This document shows positions 11,787 to 23,573 of a stretch of 64,000 nt of DNA, piece after piece (position 1 is the first letter of the stretch; each line of letters opens with the position of its first letter). Under the pieces are notes generated by a model, which was not told the DNA's origin, made no database searches, and was given only the letters and a program-made list of their open reading frames with translations. This DNA is from Terfezia claveryi (taxonomy: Eukaryota > Ascomycota > Pezizomycetes > Pezizales > Pezizaceae). The stretch lies in the NCBI GenBank assembly GCA_015179025.1, contig WHUX01000074.1, positions 124,001-188,000 on the forward strand. Direction: 5' to 3'. The position numbers and the translations under genes are program-made.

Positions 11787-11906
11787 TCTACAACACCAGG
11801 GATTCCCGCATGGTCACCCACTGCAGTACTAGCCTGGCGATCTGAAGCTTAGATATGGCAGAGCGGACGGGATGCCTCGTTTTCTTCAGTCTATGGTCGT
11901 AGATGT
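11787..11906 (-). rRNA. 5S rRNA-like unit 2 in element A
   Basis: Read on the minus strand it starts ACATCTACGACCATAG and ends GGTGTTGTAGAT followed by six T. Helix I pairs ATCTACGAC with GTTGTAGAT without a mismatch (one G-U). Helix II pairs ACTGAAG with CTTCAGA-type sequence, helix III pairs GGCA with TGCC, and the outer helix of the 3' domain pairs CCAGG with CCTGG. Box C (GTGGGTGACCAT) and the terminator T-run are intact. The fold is complete enough for a transcribable 5S gene, but whether it is expressed cannot be told. Confidence 0.8.
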
Positions 11907-12019
11907 CAAATGATGATGCACTCTCGATTTCATGTCACCTGTTCACTGTCAAATTAACTTATTTGGTTTTGTATCAGACCGAGTGATCCGATGATGTATA
12001 CATACTGACTGTGAAAACA

Positions 12020-12349
12020 ATGGCCTCTTCTTCCAAATCTTCGGTTGTCCAACAGCATCAGGCATGGACGGAGCTTGACCGGTTACACCTCAGGGTAGCG
12101 CTCACGCATATTGAAGGATTACTCCCCTTTTCTCTTCAAGCTGAACCTACAGCCAATATCAGGGACCTACAAGATGTTCTACAGCGTGAGGAGAAAAGTA
12201 TTGAGACTCTAGAAATTCAATGCAGGCGTCTGCATGTTCAGCGCAGGATCACTGACTTTCTGGTGCCTCCTCTCCTTGACATTCCCGCTTCCACACCTAC
12301 TACTCTCGTTTGGATATTTCTTGTTTATATGCTGTGCTTGGATTCATAA
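12020..12349 (+). CDS. Unidentified 109-residue ORF in element A
   Basis: The protein starts MASSSKSSVVQQHQAWTELD at an ATG. It has a central heptad-like stretch (IRDLQDVLQREEKSIETLEI) that could form a coiled coil, then QCRRLHVQRRITDFLVPPLL and a hydrophobic C-terminus VWIFLVYMLCLDS. No DDE motif is seen, so it is not a recognisable transposase core, though it might be a leftover terminal piece of one. The copy in element B carries an 11-base deletion near the start and is frameshifted, so there is no sign that the protein is maintained. Confidence 0.35.
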   Translation: MASSSKSSVVQQHQAWTELDRLHLRVALTHIEGLLPFSLQAEPTANIRDLQDVLQREEKSIETLEIQCRRLHVQRRITDFLVPPLLDIPASTPTTLVWIFLVYMLCLDS

Positions 12350-12497
12350 GCCTATTCCACAACATTTCCTAGCGCTAGTTAACTTCATTTTATAGTTACC
12401 TATTTTCTCTTGCTATAAGCATATATTGGTTACAAGCATACTTCTCCCGGTCCGAACGATATGCTTGTATCGAGAGTCCTCTGTAGGCGCCGGGCCT

Positions 12498-12604
12498 GGC
12501 AGATTAACTTGCCTTGTCCTGAATCCACCCGGGTTTTTCCGGATAGCTCATCATGGTCCCTTACTGGCATCGCACAGGAGAAATGAGTATTTTAAAAAGA
12601 AAAA
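12498..12604 (+). mobile_element. LINE 3' tail, plus orientation
   Basis: GGCAGATTAACTTGCCTTGT, CCACCCGGGTTTTTCCGG and GAGTATTTTAAAAAG match the LINE 3' end at 58.73-58.84 kb with several substitutions. It begins 13 bases after the TA flank of element A. Confidence 0.7.
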
Positions 12605-12642
12605 CGAGGACCGTAAGCTACCACAGGCATTCTGCAGAGCTC

Positions 12643-12718
12643 TTTTTTTTTAAAAAAAAAAAAAACTTAGTACTCCTATGTGGCCCCGTTAGAGGAGCCA
12701 ACCCGGGTGGATTGATGG
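12643..12718 (-). mobile_element. LINE 3' tail, minus orientation
   Basis: On the minus strand the sequence reads CCACCCGGGTTGGCTCCTCT, CGGGGCCACATAGGAGTACT, then AAG, a run of 14 T and a run of 9 A. This is the LINE tail facing the plus-strand tail at 12498-12604. The T-run before the A-run replaces the usual GTATTT. Confidence 0.65.
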
Positions 12719-14197
12719 GTGAGGCACGTAACTACTTATATGCAAGAGAGGGAATAGATAAGTATCCAGCGCCTATATGCCATTTCCATTCAAATGTCAC
12801 ACACAATATATCTGCTTTTAAGAGTGGTGGTTCACCGCCCCAATATGCTACAGTCAATCCTACATCTGCCCTTAGGCGTATGGTATGCATAGCTCCGGAA
12901 ATACCACCGGAATCGCCTAAATAAGAAATGCCCAACCAGAAGCATAGATACATATGTACCAGGATGGCGGACAAGAGTGCTACCTAAATTACTTGTAATT
13001 GGTATTGAATAACATGATGAAGACTTGACAATAATCTCATATAATTGAGATGTCAGTACATGTGAAGAAACCTATGTATGCCGGGCTTACTTTTCAAGCT
13101 GGTTTAAATAACGACCTTGAATCTCTATATTACCAGACCACCCACAACCTCCTCCAATTATATCGGGTACTACTTGCAATCAACTTCCTTGAGGAACTCA
13201 GGCATTAATTTCAGTCACTACTCTCCCTCCAGTTCCCGGATTAGTTGAAATCAACATCTTTAATCTTGCAAAATCTCTTGCCTATGCAGAGCGGTCCCTC
13301 CCTACGTCAGTATGTACCGGTAGAGGCACAAAATATGCTCGACAATTGGCTGCAACCATGCTCTACCTCGTCCATTTCTTAGTTCTTTGATTTGTAGTTG
13401 GATGTAGCGCACCATTATAGCCGATATAGTTTCGCTATAATTTAATTTATTATGGTCGGAATTCTCTTCACTTTCGTTATACCAATTAGGTTCACTATAG
13501 CCAGGGTATTCGACCTGCGTGCAGGAACAAATCAGCCGGGTTTCCATTATACCAGGATTTCCTGCATGTCGCGTACACCATTATGCCTTCAACTTCATAA
13601 TTCCGTACCCGTTAGCCAATTACAAAACGGACAATGATCCAAGACTTGGCAACATAATACCACCTCCTTAAATTTGAAATATTCCATCACTATATATCGG
13701 TTCTAGCCACATTAACTTCCCTTTTTTTCCTGACCCTCCCTCCAAAGCCTGCCCTCAAAGTATGTGAATCGTCTGGTAACCCCCATCTCCATTTGTCACT
13801 TCCGTTCTTTCGGTAGATGCGCTTGCATCATATCCAATCCTAATATGTCCCGTGGTTCTCGCCGACTCTGCCTCAGAGTCATCAAATAGATGAAATTACC
13901 CAAGCACCTGTGTGTTTAGGTTATGCAAGCCCGAAGCCGGGGTATGTGCCCCGTAGTCATTATAAATAGAATTGTTATCATCAGTATCCTCGTCATTGTT
14001 TTTAGCATGGGGGTACTGTCGGAGAGATAGTCAGTATAGATTGATGCCGAGTACATACTATTCGACCTCATGAGTTTGGGGTGGATGGCAGGCATTGAGG
14101 TAGGAAAACTGAGAAAGCTTTGGCGAACTCGGCAGGGCCGCAGGAGGTGGAGGCCTCTTTACCACTACCAGCGGTGACACGGTTGGTGTATGTATAC
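12719..14197. other. Intergenic, no gene seen
   Basis: No supported ORF or repeat. The composition is mixed and pyrimidine-rich around 13690-13800. Nothing beyond short chance ORFs. Confidence 0.4.
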
Positions 14198-14270
14198 TTG
14201 CTGGGGTTCCCTGATGGGGCCGCATAGGAGTCACAAGTATTTAAAAAAAAAAAAAATTGCTGGGGTTCCC
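14198..14270 (+). mobile_element. 45-bp LINE tail with perfect 14-bp target duplication
   Basis: TTGCTGGGGTTCCC occurs at 14198-14211 and again at 14257-14270. Between them is only TGATGGGGCCGCATAGGAGT, then CACAAGTATTT and a poly-A of 14. This is the extreme 3' end of the LINE family in this window, inserted by target-primed reverse transcription and truncated almost to nothing. The perfect duplication shows that the insertion is comparatively young. Confidence 0.92.
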
Positions 14271-14695
14271 AGGGCTGTGGTCAATTGCAATCTTTTCACT
14301 GACTCCTCTCCCCTTCCAAGCTGGAAACTCCCACTCCAGATCGCATGGGGTAGGCTGTTCATCCAAAAGCTAACCTTGCTACCTCGACTGCAGCAGCAGC
14401 TCACAGTCGCCGCAGGACAGGCTGTATAGCTCCCAGTACAACTCGTGGGCGTACTCTGAATTCGAATTGAGACCTCGATTAGCTGCAGAATTCCCCTGGC
14501 TCTCGCGTGATGACAGGCAATGGAGTGGCAATCTCTCCATATGCTCCCGGTCTTGCTGTATCCACGGTCTATAATCACTATACTTGTAACGAGGGGGCTC
14601 GGGGAGCACGGCGACCAAGGGGTACGCCTGGGCAAGGGGGCAAGGGATATCGCACACGTAGGAGGTACTACGTGTGTGATTGGGGGAAAGAGAGT
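14271..14695. other. Non-coding, no gene seen
   Basis: Overlapping short ORFs on both strands show no recognisable motif and look like chance frames in GC-richer DNA. Confidence 0.3.
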
Positions 14696-15058
14696 TGTCA
14701 CGGACACCTGTCACGGATGTCACGGACGGTGAGGACACGCGGAGGCTTCCTGCCGCGTGTGACGAATACTTGGTTCAGGGGCAGGCGGCAGGAGCAGGTC
14801 GAGGACACGCAGAAGCTTACTGCCGCGTGTGATAGTTTCGTAGGCAGCTGGGCTGCAGAATAGTTTCGAGAAGGCAAGGGAGGTGCACGAGGAAGGTACA
14901 CCAGCGCAGTGCATGAGAAGCAAGGTCTGTATTTAATATACAAGACATTGGATGGGGATCCAACAAGAGTGCGAGAGCGAAGAGATATATATACATGGTG
15001 GCCTTGAGAGCCAAGGCTGATAATAGATTAAGCTTCCTGAGATAGGGAACCTTTGACA
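14696..15058 (+). repeat. Possible solo LTR
   Basis: The stretch begins TGTCACGG and ends TTTGACA, the TG...CA form of an LTR. It holds a TATA-like TATTTAATATAC near 14931 and GTCACGGA three times at 14697, 14710 and 14719. Without a second copy or a primer-binding site this stays a guess. Confidence 0.2.
14731..14830. repeat. Two hairpin-forming 30-bp direct repeats
   Basis: GAGGACACGCGGAGGCTTCC at 14731 and GAGGACACGCAGAAGCTTAC at 14801 are each followed by TGCCGCGTGT, 70 bases apart. In the first, ACACGCGG (14735-14742) pairs perfectly with CCGCGTGT (14753-14760). The second has one mismatch in the stem. Confidence 0.7.
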
Positions 15059-15157
15059 GTCGTGCTGGGAATTGGCACGACTCTCAGAAGAGGAACGAAG
15101 ACACCACCTGTGACGCAGGTGATGCTGAAGACAATAATGAACAGCAACAACAATAAC

Positions 15158-15186
15158 GAGAGTCGGACAGAATCCGTCCGACTCTC
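15158..15186. repeat. Perfect 11-bp hairpin
   Basis: GAGAGTCGGAC (15158-15168) and GTCCGACTCTC (15176-15186) are exact inverse complements around a 7-base loop. No T-run follows, so a simple terminator is unlikely. A second near palindrome, GTCGTGC...GGCACGAC, lies about 90 bases upstream. Confidence 0.7.
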
Positions 15187-15490
15187 AAAAGGGGCCAAGG
15201 AGAGGCGGTCGTTACAATACATACTCACTGTATGTTTGAAATTCGCTTGGATGACCTATGCCCCCAAGGTCTCCTACTTGTGTTGTATCTATAGGTCGAA
15301 ATCGACAGCCTCTGACGAATTGAAAAACACTGTCTTCACAACTATGATTATGCCACTTGATCTTCCCATTCGCAAGTTTCGATCTGCCAGGTCCGGCGCG
15401 CGGAAAGCAGTGAAGACAGAATAGATACATGTGTCAGAGAGAAGAGAGTGTGAAAGCGGAGCGGTAAGCGAAAGAAACTTAAAAAGACAC

Positions 15491-15556
15491 AGGGCCCCCA
15501 TGCTGTCATTAACTGCCTATAAGGCAGATGACCCTGGGAGGCCTGACTGGGGCCTG
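15491..15556 (-). mobile_element. LINE 3'-UTR fragment, minus orientation
   Basis: On the minus strand CAGTCAGGCCTCCCAGGGTC, then CAGTTAATGACAGCATGGGG, matches the module at 2000-2050 and 58650-58690. The sequence after it does not continue into the LINE tail, so the fragment is broken on both sides. Confidence 0.6.
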
Positions 15557-16320
15557 TATCAGAAAACAAAGCTCGTGAAATGCTAAATACATGTGTAAAG
15601 GGAATTCGTAAGTGTCATTAATGCTACCGGCCAGCTAAGGCAAGCCCATTCTAGCGTGAATGGATGTTCAACGGCCGCGACCCTTCCCTGTCCCAAACCT
15701 CTCCTTCCTCCTCTTTTATCCTCCGCCGCGTCCCCTTCCGACCAACCATTTGTACCTATATGAAGCTAAAGAAAAGCCCGCCGCAATCGATAGGTACCGC
15801 AGCGTGGTCTGAAGCCTGCTCCAAACCTCTACTGTATCCGTTTAGGGCCCCCCTCTTCTGGCTGGCTGTCTGTAAAGGTGGTCGATACGATTGTTCAAGC
15901 AGTGATGAGATGGATGGCAGTGGCTGCTACAATGCAAATCAGATTTAACACAGCTACATTATCGGTTTGACATTTCCCCTTGCACTTGTAGGAATTCTGT
16001 AATAAATGTAAGTCTAAGTGGAAAAATAATAGAGAATGCGGAAGACATACTTCAGGATAAAAACTGATTGCAGTACGGGGAGCAGCTTCACGAAGTGTAA
16101 AATATTGCCGTGCACTATCAGGTCATGCACCCACTGAAGTACAAATATTAAACCCCTTTAGAATCCGAATATTAGGTGCATCCAATGATCCTGGAGTGCG
16201 TAGCAGCCCACGAGTTGGATAGTGGCGATCCAATAAGCCATACGTAGTTAATAAAGCAATTTTTTTTTTTTTTTTGCAGTCTACGTCTGTGGAGCCTTAG
16301 GCTATGAGACGGTCCCGTTC

Positions 16321-16404
16321 CCTCATCCTAAAAGACTCGGTACGCCCACAGAACAAAGGGCCAACTACCGACTCTGTTGATAAAGCATGGCGGTTAGGAT
16401 GAGG
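16321..16404. repeat. 11-bp inverted repeat, long loop
   Basis: CCTCATCCTAA (16321-16331) and TTAGGATGAGG (16394-16404) are exact inverse complements. They enclose about 62 bases. A run of T at 16261-16275 precedes them. Confidence 0.5.
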
Positions 16405-19400
16405 TTTTCGTACCACAAGACAAGAGAGTCGTTGGTCATCAGTGCCATGTCTATCTTGTCGAAGGATATATACACTAACAATATCTCTAATCGCAAAACC
16501 TCAATCTGATGTTTTATTTATACCGCTTTACCATATTTTGGCGAGCTTTAGTAGTATTTTTTCGGTTCAATCGGTCTTAATGGAAAAGGCGAAAGAAAAA
16601 AAAAGATAAGCGATTCGGTCAGTCTTCACTGTTTCTTCACTGTTCGGGTGGTCTTTACAGACTGGTACCGGTAGAGCAGGTGAAGCTTCTCGATCTGACT
16701 CTTCATTTTTATCAGAAGAATTTAATAATCGAGAAGACTTAGAAGCTGGATCTGAGGCAGTTTGAATTTGGCGAATAGAATAGCTATCAGGTCACGCGAT
16801 CTGACAATCTTGGCAGTGCCAAGCAATCGGAGTTCTAACCTATACGAAACAAAATGAAGTACACTTCAAGTAAATTGACAACTTCGTTGCCAATATTGAG
16901 GCTGTCCTGTATTATGCGATACAGGGCCACAGTACTGCTGTGCCATTCAGAGCAGAAGACTGGAAACAGTGTTATCATTGTAGACGACTTCTTCAGCCTC
17001 CTATAATTCGTTGTATTTTCGGGCCTTCAACAACAAGCCATTATACAAGTAATTAACAGATTTAGACTCAAGAGTATACCTGAGTGACGGCCCATGCGTT
17101 TGAGGTTATTGTCACGGTAGTGGTCATGGGAGGTAATCATAATCCAGGGGACGGTGAAGACGTATTTTGTGTTTTAATCAGCCGTAGAAAGCCAAGCACA
17201 AGACATTCTTAAATTGAAAATTACTCGCATTGATACTCTGAAATTGCCCAAAAGACATGCTGGCCTATGAATGCAATGTGCAGGTGAATTGGTTTAAGAG
17301 ATTGTATAGAAAGAACAATTCAGCAACATGGTTATAAATTTTGTATATTTCTCTTGGGCTGGCTAGCAGTGTATGATTAGACGGTCCTATAATACATATG
17401 CAAGAGCCGCAACCCGCACGTCTCACGACCCAGGGGATGCTGTGCATATTTTTCCCCTTGCAACTTTTTTTTTAAAAATCAATAATCGTATGCACCTCCC
17501 TTCGGAAAGGTATCACGAGCCACCTGCAAACCCAGATGGAGACAAGTTAATCTGCCGCCTGTGCGAAATATATACAAGGCTCTTGGAAGAGGAAACTAGA
17601 ACTGTATGGAGGAAAAAACTTCTTCATCCGTATTGTTCTTTCTCCTGATTGAGTAGTTCTTAATGGGCCCAGTGGGAAGCCCCGAAGATCAGATCGGTCC
17701 TATATTTTAAACAGTGGAAGACGACATGGTTCCACACCCCTTTGGGGCTGTCATTGGAATTGATAAACGGTGTTTTTTCCTGCGATTGAACCCAGGAGAG
17801 TGTTGAGTACTACATGCCACCTATGTTACCATACTACGGGTAAGTATTTACACAATCTTTGTGTTGCAAACTGCGAGTTTTTCCTCAAAAGGTTGAATTA
17901 AAAAACAAATAATTTTCTTATGTTAGACTTATTTCTTAATGGAAACCACTTCCCCTATAATTTTATTCATGAAGAGGGTCATTGCGCCACCCTTATGTAG
18001 TTCAAGATTTTCTATAGACCCAACAAGACAAATTGAGTACGTAGTGAATAAATCTTTAGGCTTACAGCCTCTACTAAGTGCGCAATGTCCAGACTTGCTT
18101 GTATTAATTCATGATATTAAAGTTTCCCACATTTTAACAATGTAGGGCAGTTTTAGTTTAAGAAACCATTCGCACAAACACTTACCAACTAGATTCGGAG
18201 GTTATTATTAGTAGTATGTGTATGCATACTATTAGTATATGTATGCGTCGTGATGGATGCAAGTATACAACATAGATTCCACTTGTACTCCAAGTCTAAA
18301 TGGAGGGCATATTTTGGCACAACTTTAGCGGGATGGGACATCAGCACATCATTCAAAAATTTCCAGGCCTTTCTACTATACCTTAAAGTATCGTTCCCTG
18401 CTCCAATTTCTACAACTCTTATTTTTGTCGTCATTATTTCACCGATCTATTGATCGCACTTACCCTGAACCTCCAAATTTAATCTCCGTTTCCCTTTTTC
18501 TTCTCTTCTTTGTTTTATCTATTATTCATAGGTTTTATCAATTTATAGACTACGACAAGGGTCAAGTGCGTTAACATAGAGGATAACCTCACGAATCTCC
18601 AAGCTCAGTACCCTCATCTCTACACACAAACTACCCCAAAGTCAAATTGACAAGTTATGCACATGCAAGGCAATGTAACAGTTTCATTATACCATTTTAT
18701 ATCTATCCCTTGGGCTGGTTATACATGTTTGTTTCATGAAGAAGTGATCTCATCATAGATATGCAAAGGTTGCCATAGTTCATAGCCCAACGAGTAAAGT
18801 GTTTCACCCATTCCTGCTTAGTTATAAAAACGGATATTACAGTACACAGACTATTTAGTGAAGCGGGATTAAACCTCCAAAGCTTCTTATTTGCGTAGGT
18901 AGTGATTAAGCAGGAAAAGTGCAACATACGCTGTCGGTTTTCTTATGCTATTACATAGAGATGAACGCGCATGGTAGGAGGGGTGAAACTCTATACGGAT
19001 TCTATGCGCAATCCCCACATCCAAGCTAACTTCAGGAGTCCTTATGCATGTTAACGGGGCTGTTGTGTGATCAGTATATCTAGACAGTGTGACATGCACA
19101 ATCAATATACTCTAGCAAAGCACATATGTAGTACCACTACAGACAGCCCACACAAGAAGAGCGGCAGCTCACAATACAAGGGTCCCCTCCACATGCAGCA
19201 TAAGCTTGCGTATACACATACTTTCCATTGGGCTCGTTTGACAAAATCCTTGACCCGTACGCCCATACGTTGCCTGCACCAAGGACTGTCTACCATGTAG
19301 ATTCAAAGGCCTTGCATAGAGGTTTCATGAGTCGAACAACTACATATATAATCCCACCACTGTGCCATCCAGGTATAACTTAATATAGTTCGGATACTAG

Positions 19401-20811
19401 ATATGCTACTTACGTATACTAGTTGTGTGCACCTCAGTAAGGCAGCGGCAATACAACTTTGAGAAGACTCCCCATGTGTACTTGTGCATGTACTTATAAT
19501 ATATTTTTAACTAGCTATAGCTCAGCCTTAAATTACCTACCCAAAGTAGAAGTACTTCAACCTTAATGGAAGACCGTTGCGTAGACGCTGCATGTAGGTA
19601 TTGCTTTTACTCCAAATGCTTTATCTAGTTCTCTGCGAGTCTCCCCGTCGCCCGGGGACCATAGGTACATGTACAGTTCCCCGTGCCAATTACCAATATT
19701 TTGAACTACCAGTATGCAGAAGTGTAATAAGCAAGAGCACGATACCGCAAGGCCACGATACCGCAGAAGCTCGGGCTCAAGAACCGATTCTTGTGAGCGA
19801 GCGGTGGACCTTGCTCCTAGAAAATCTTGCAAAGGGCCTAAAGCACCTCACCAAAGCGTTCTAAATTTAGCGGTGTTCTCATACGCGGACGCCGTCTTTG
19901 TTTTCGAGAGCTTCTGTGGTATATACTGCGCAGGCATGGTGGCATCTAATGCTGACCAGTTACCTTAGCTCGCCCTACTCCACTATAATGGCCGATTACA
20001 TATGTACTGTATCACTGCTCTCAGGGGTTGATTGAACTAGGTCGAGAAGAATCTTCATAGTAAAAACTGATTAGGTTAGAGGAGGGCTCGAGGCTGCAGC
20101 TGCGGAACCCAACCTTAGCGATTAACCTGAAACATGCAACTGTACTGCTAAGTATAGACTCAGAAATGCGCCTCCAGGCTTTTCTTAAACATGTAGCACA
20201 GCTGTATGCCAGCTACAGCGATGGAGAAGCTTAGATCGAAACTAATCTATCTAAGAGCAGGATCGGGATCCTCGTTGTCTAGGTAACTTGAGAAGCTTCG
20301 GAATTACGTCAGGTCCTGTTATAAGTCGATGAAGACAGAGCATAAGATTGATCCTGGTGTACATGAGCTTCAATGCACCGAGAGTACCAGGCTCTTAAAA
20401 TGATTAGATACTTCTAATTTGGGTTGACTCAAGAACCCAATTGCCTTATAATCAGATAGATTGTTTCCTTTCAACGCCAGATCAACAACAGTAGTCACAA
20501 AAATTGGGGTACCGGTACATATGAAGCACAAATACAATTTAGCTTGCTTTTGGGCTGCGGACATCGGACATCGAGCTCCGTGAGTTCTAGGCTGGCCATA
20601 CCCTGTAGCGGTTAACGTCACAGTAATTCAAGCTAGTAACGGTAGTCAAGCTACTTGTCAACCTAACATGATTGATTCTTTTTTTCCACCTCAGGCCTTC
20701 AGGAGATTCTATTTATGTATTTTAATAGTTAGTTATTAAGGGCTATCTATCAGCGTTCAGTCATTTGTACAAAATACACATTTGATCAATAAAGCTGGGA
20801 AAATATTTAAC

Positions 20812-20857
20812 GATTAAAATTTAATACAAAGACAGATTAAAATTTAATACAAAGACA
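20812..20857. repeat. Perfect 23-bp tandem duplication
   Basis: Two adjoining copies of a 23-base unit that starts GATTAAAATTTAATAC and ends AAAGACA, without mismatch. Confidence 0.9.
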
Positions 20858-23573
20858 GGTTAGGAACTTCGTTAATGCTGTCTCGCTTCGGAAGAGATGC
20901 AGCATAGGTTACACGAAGGTACCTTGGCGTGTATGCAGTAGGTACAGTACCTTGTCTAACGAATGTACGGAGGTACCGAATACACTCTTTTCAGTGGAAC
21001 CCAACATCCAATGTAGGCACTATAGGTAACTAAACTCTTATACGTAAAAGCGCCGGATTCAGATAAATAAAATCGAACGTTCACGCAGATTCAACAACGA
21101 ACTCGGATTCCGATATTAGCAAGTGACCCACAGCCACAGCTACCCTAATTGCCCAAAATAATGTCTATATACTCTGTATGTGTGCATGGTGGCTTCGTGT
21201 TGCCGAAAGCCGGGTCTGTCAAAATCAATTTCGCCAAAGCACGTCCAGAGGGATTGACACTTCGAGAAGGAGCCTTGTAAGGCTCAGACCCCTGCTGAGC
21301 AATTAACGTGAACGTCCTCTACATACCCACAGGCACAGAATGGTAATGTCAACCTCAGTTTGGTTGAACTTCAATCAAAAGATAGCGAGTTGGCCTGATA
21401 CATTTACAATCCGCCTCATGTCTCGGCCTGTGTAATGGATTCGAAATTCCAGGATGATTCAACTTTGTCACTTGATGCGGTTTGGCTGTGTCTCAGAATG
21501 ATTCTGGCCCATGTCAACGGTGTATGCAGTGCAATGTCAGCGGGGGGCATTAGCGTGCGTTGATTCACATGAATCAGGAGGTGTTTAATAAGCACTCTAA
21601 ACTAATCCTGACCAGGGTACTGAATCGCGATTTGAAATTTTTCATGCACTGGCGGTGCTACATCTGTTCTGCGTTGCTAAAATCTTATCTGCACAGTAAG
21701 CTTGGTTTGATACCACATCTCGTCGATGCTTGCATTTCGAATTCAAAATATTAATGAGTTCACAGCCGCGGCTGGAATTGACCATCTCCATCGATCTAAG
21801 CTCCTGAACTAGATCAGTTCAGCCGATGTTGCACATGTCCACGTGCACTAATTAAATCTTTTTGGATCTACCATGTACGGAGTACCCTTGTTGTATATCG
21901 ATTTCGATTGCCTTCAGTAGAGCCCTCGTGCTATTATGACTTTATCTGTACATAAGTACCGGTATATATATAACTACTGTCGAGTCCTTGCTAAGTATGG
22001 CTTACGACTCCTGCCCTTACTCAGCAGTAAACTTACTGTAGCCTCAATAAATATCCTGTTTGAACAGCTGCAGGTCCTTATCGATCTCTATCCCCGTATA
22101 GCTTCCCGTCCTTATTTGGCATTGAACACGAAATTGTAACTCACCTATATATTACACGCATATATTTATCCGAATTTGCGATCTCTGTCGGTGCCAGGGC
22201 TGGTGGAGGTTGGTGGCAAACTGGTAAGAAGATATCCCTTCGCCGCCTGCAGGGAAACACTGAGCCCAGCATCAAAGTGCTGATTGGCCGAAATGCTTAG
22301 TTTTGCTGACTTAATAGCACTGTTCTTCCTGGTTTATACTCCGTACGGATAGATAATCGTTATGTATCTTCTCCCCTGCTCCCGTATATCCTGACAAGGA
22401 CCTTGTTTGTGAAATGATGAAAGTCAACGTTAGCTGGTGGGTCTTATTTTTATTGCACCCTGATTATCCCCACATTTGATATCTCGCCTCGGCTCGTACC
22501 GTCTGACCATGACCTTGAATACGCAGCTACCGTCAGGAATTTCTCCTTCAGATCCCCGCATGGCTATGAATAAAATTCATGCCCAAACTCCGTATAGGCA
22601 GGCAATTAAATCCGGGGCGCCTGTAACGTTATTCGCCAATGAATTAACATTACGGACCAACGGAGGATTGCGGCCCCGAGAGCTCTTTGGCTGAACAAGT
22701 ACGCTCATTGCTCCGTATTGTCTCAAAAACTTAACGTTGCAACCCTCAACAGTGTCTGGGGTTCTCCATGCAGGGATACTTCGGTTCCAGCGAATTTTGT
22801 TACCCTGGTGGTCAGATCGCCATATGCATATGATGTTCCCTGTAGATTCACTGATGACGCCCTGAAGAATTCTGGTATTCGGGATTGTGTGCAACCAGAG
22901 TTGGAATTGTGGCTCATGCATGCCAAGAAGCTCCACCGCACATCTAACGATATATTCTCAATTAACAACCAATACAAAAGTTTTGATTGACTTTGCCATA
23001 TGCTTGTTTTGCTTTATATATATTTTGGTCATGCAAAGCCGAGGTGGGGACAACATACGAGGACATATACCGATACCGCCCACCTTCAGCTCGAGTTTCA
23101 GAGATAGCACTTTCTATGTCTAGGCATCATAGTGACATTATACCACAGAATCATCTACAGAGAATAGGTTCAAGACTATAGGGAATATGTTTTTAGTCAG
23201 ATGGCATAGATTCAGAGATGGCTTCAGTCCCACCTTACCTCAGCCATCACTTGGTACATGTCATATACCTATTTATACTATTCACACGCATACACACTAA
23301 TTTGGGACAACTTTGTAGGCTATGAAAAGATTATATTTACAGCTTACAACGCAAATAATTGTACCAATTCAACGAAAGATGAATCGCGCATGTACCAACA
23401 TATCCCATGCATATGAAAATCTGCCTCATCTAAGAGGCTGTGAGGGATGAGATGCGGGGTTAACGTTGCAAATGCTAATAATAATTAATACATGACTGGA
23501 CACAGATCTTGACATTGATATTTCCACGTGTATGCAAGTTTTGTGTGCATGCACCCAACGTCAGCTAGGTACC

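Larger units (their letters stand above)
10984..12483 (+). mobile_element. 1500-bp pogo-type TIR element carrying two 5S rRNA-like units (copy A)
   Basis: The left terminus is CAGAGGTCTCTCGATACAAG and the right terminus, read inward, is CAGAGGACTCTCGATACAAG, one mismatch in 20. Both continue with subterminal TATAAGCATATATTGGTTAC and its inverse. TA flanks both ends (10982-10983 and 12484-12485). Inside are two 120-nt 5S rRNA-like sequences on the minus strand, repeated at a 299-base interval with their flanks, and one short ORF (12020-12349) on the plus strand. No complete transposase is present, so the element would depend on one in trans. A second copy lies inverted at 34246-35403. LINE tails abut both sides. 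Confidence 0.88.

Noticed and set aside
22577..22936. 119-codon open frame on the minus strand
   Set aside because: No known motif and no splice sites extending it. Another long frame overlaps on the opposite strand. It could be a relic but cannot be supported as a gene.
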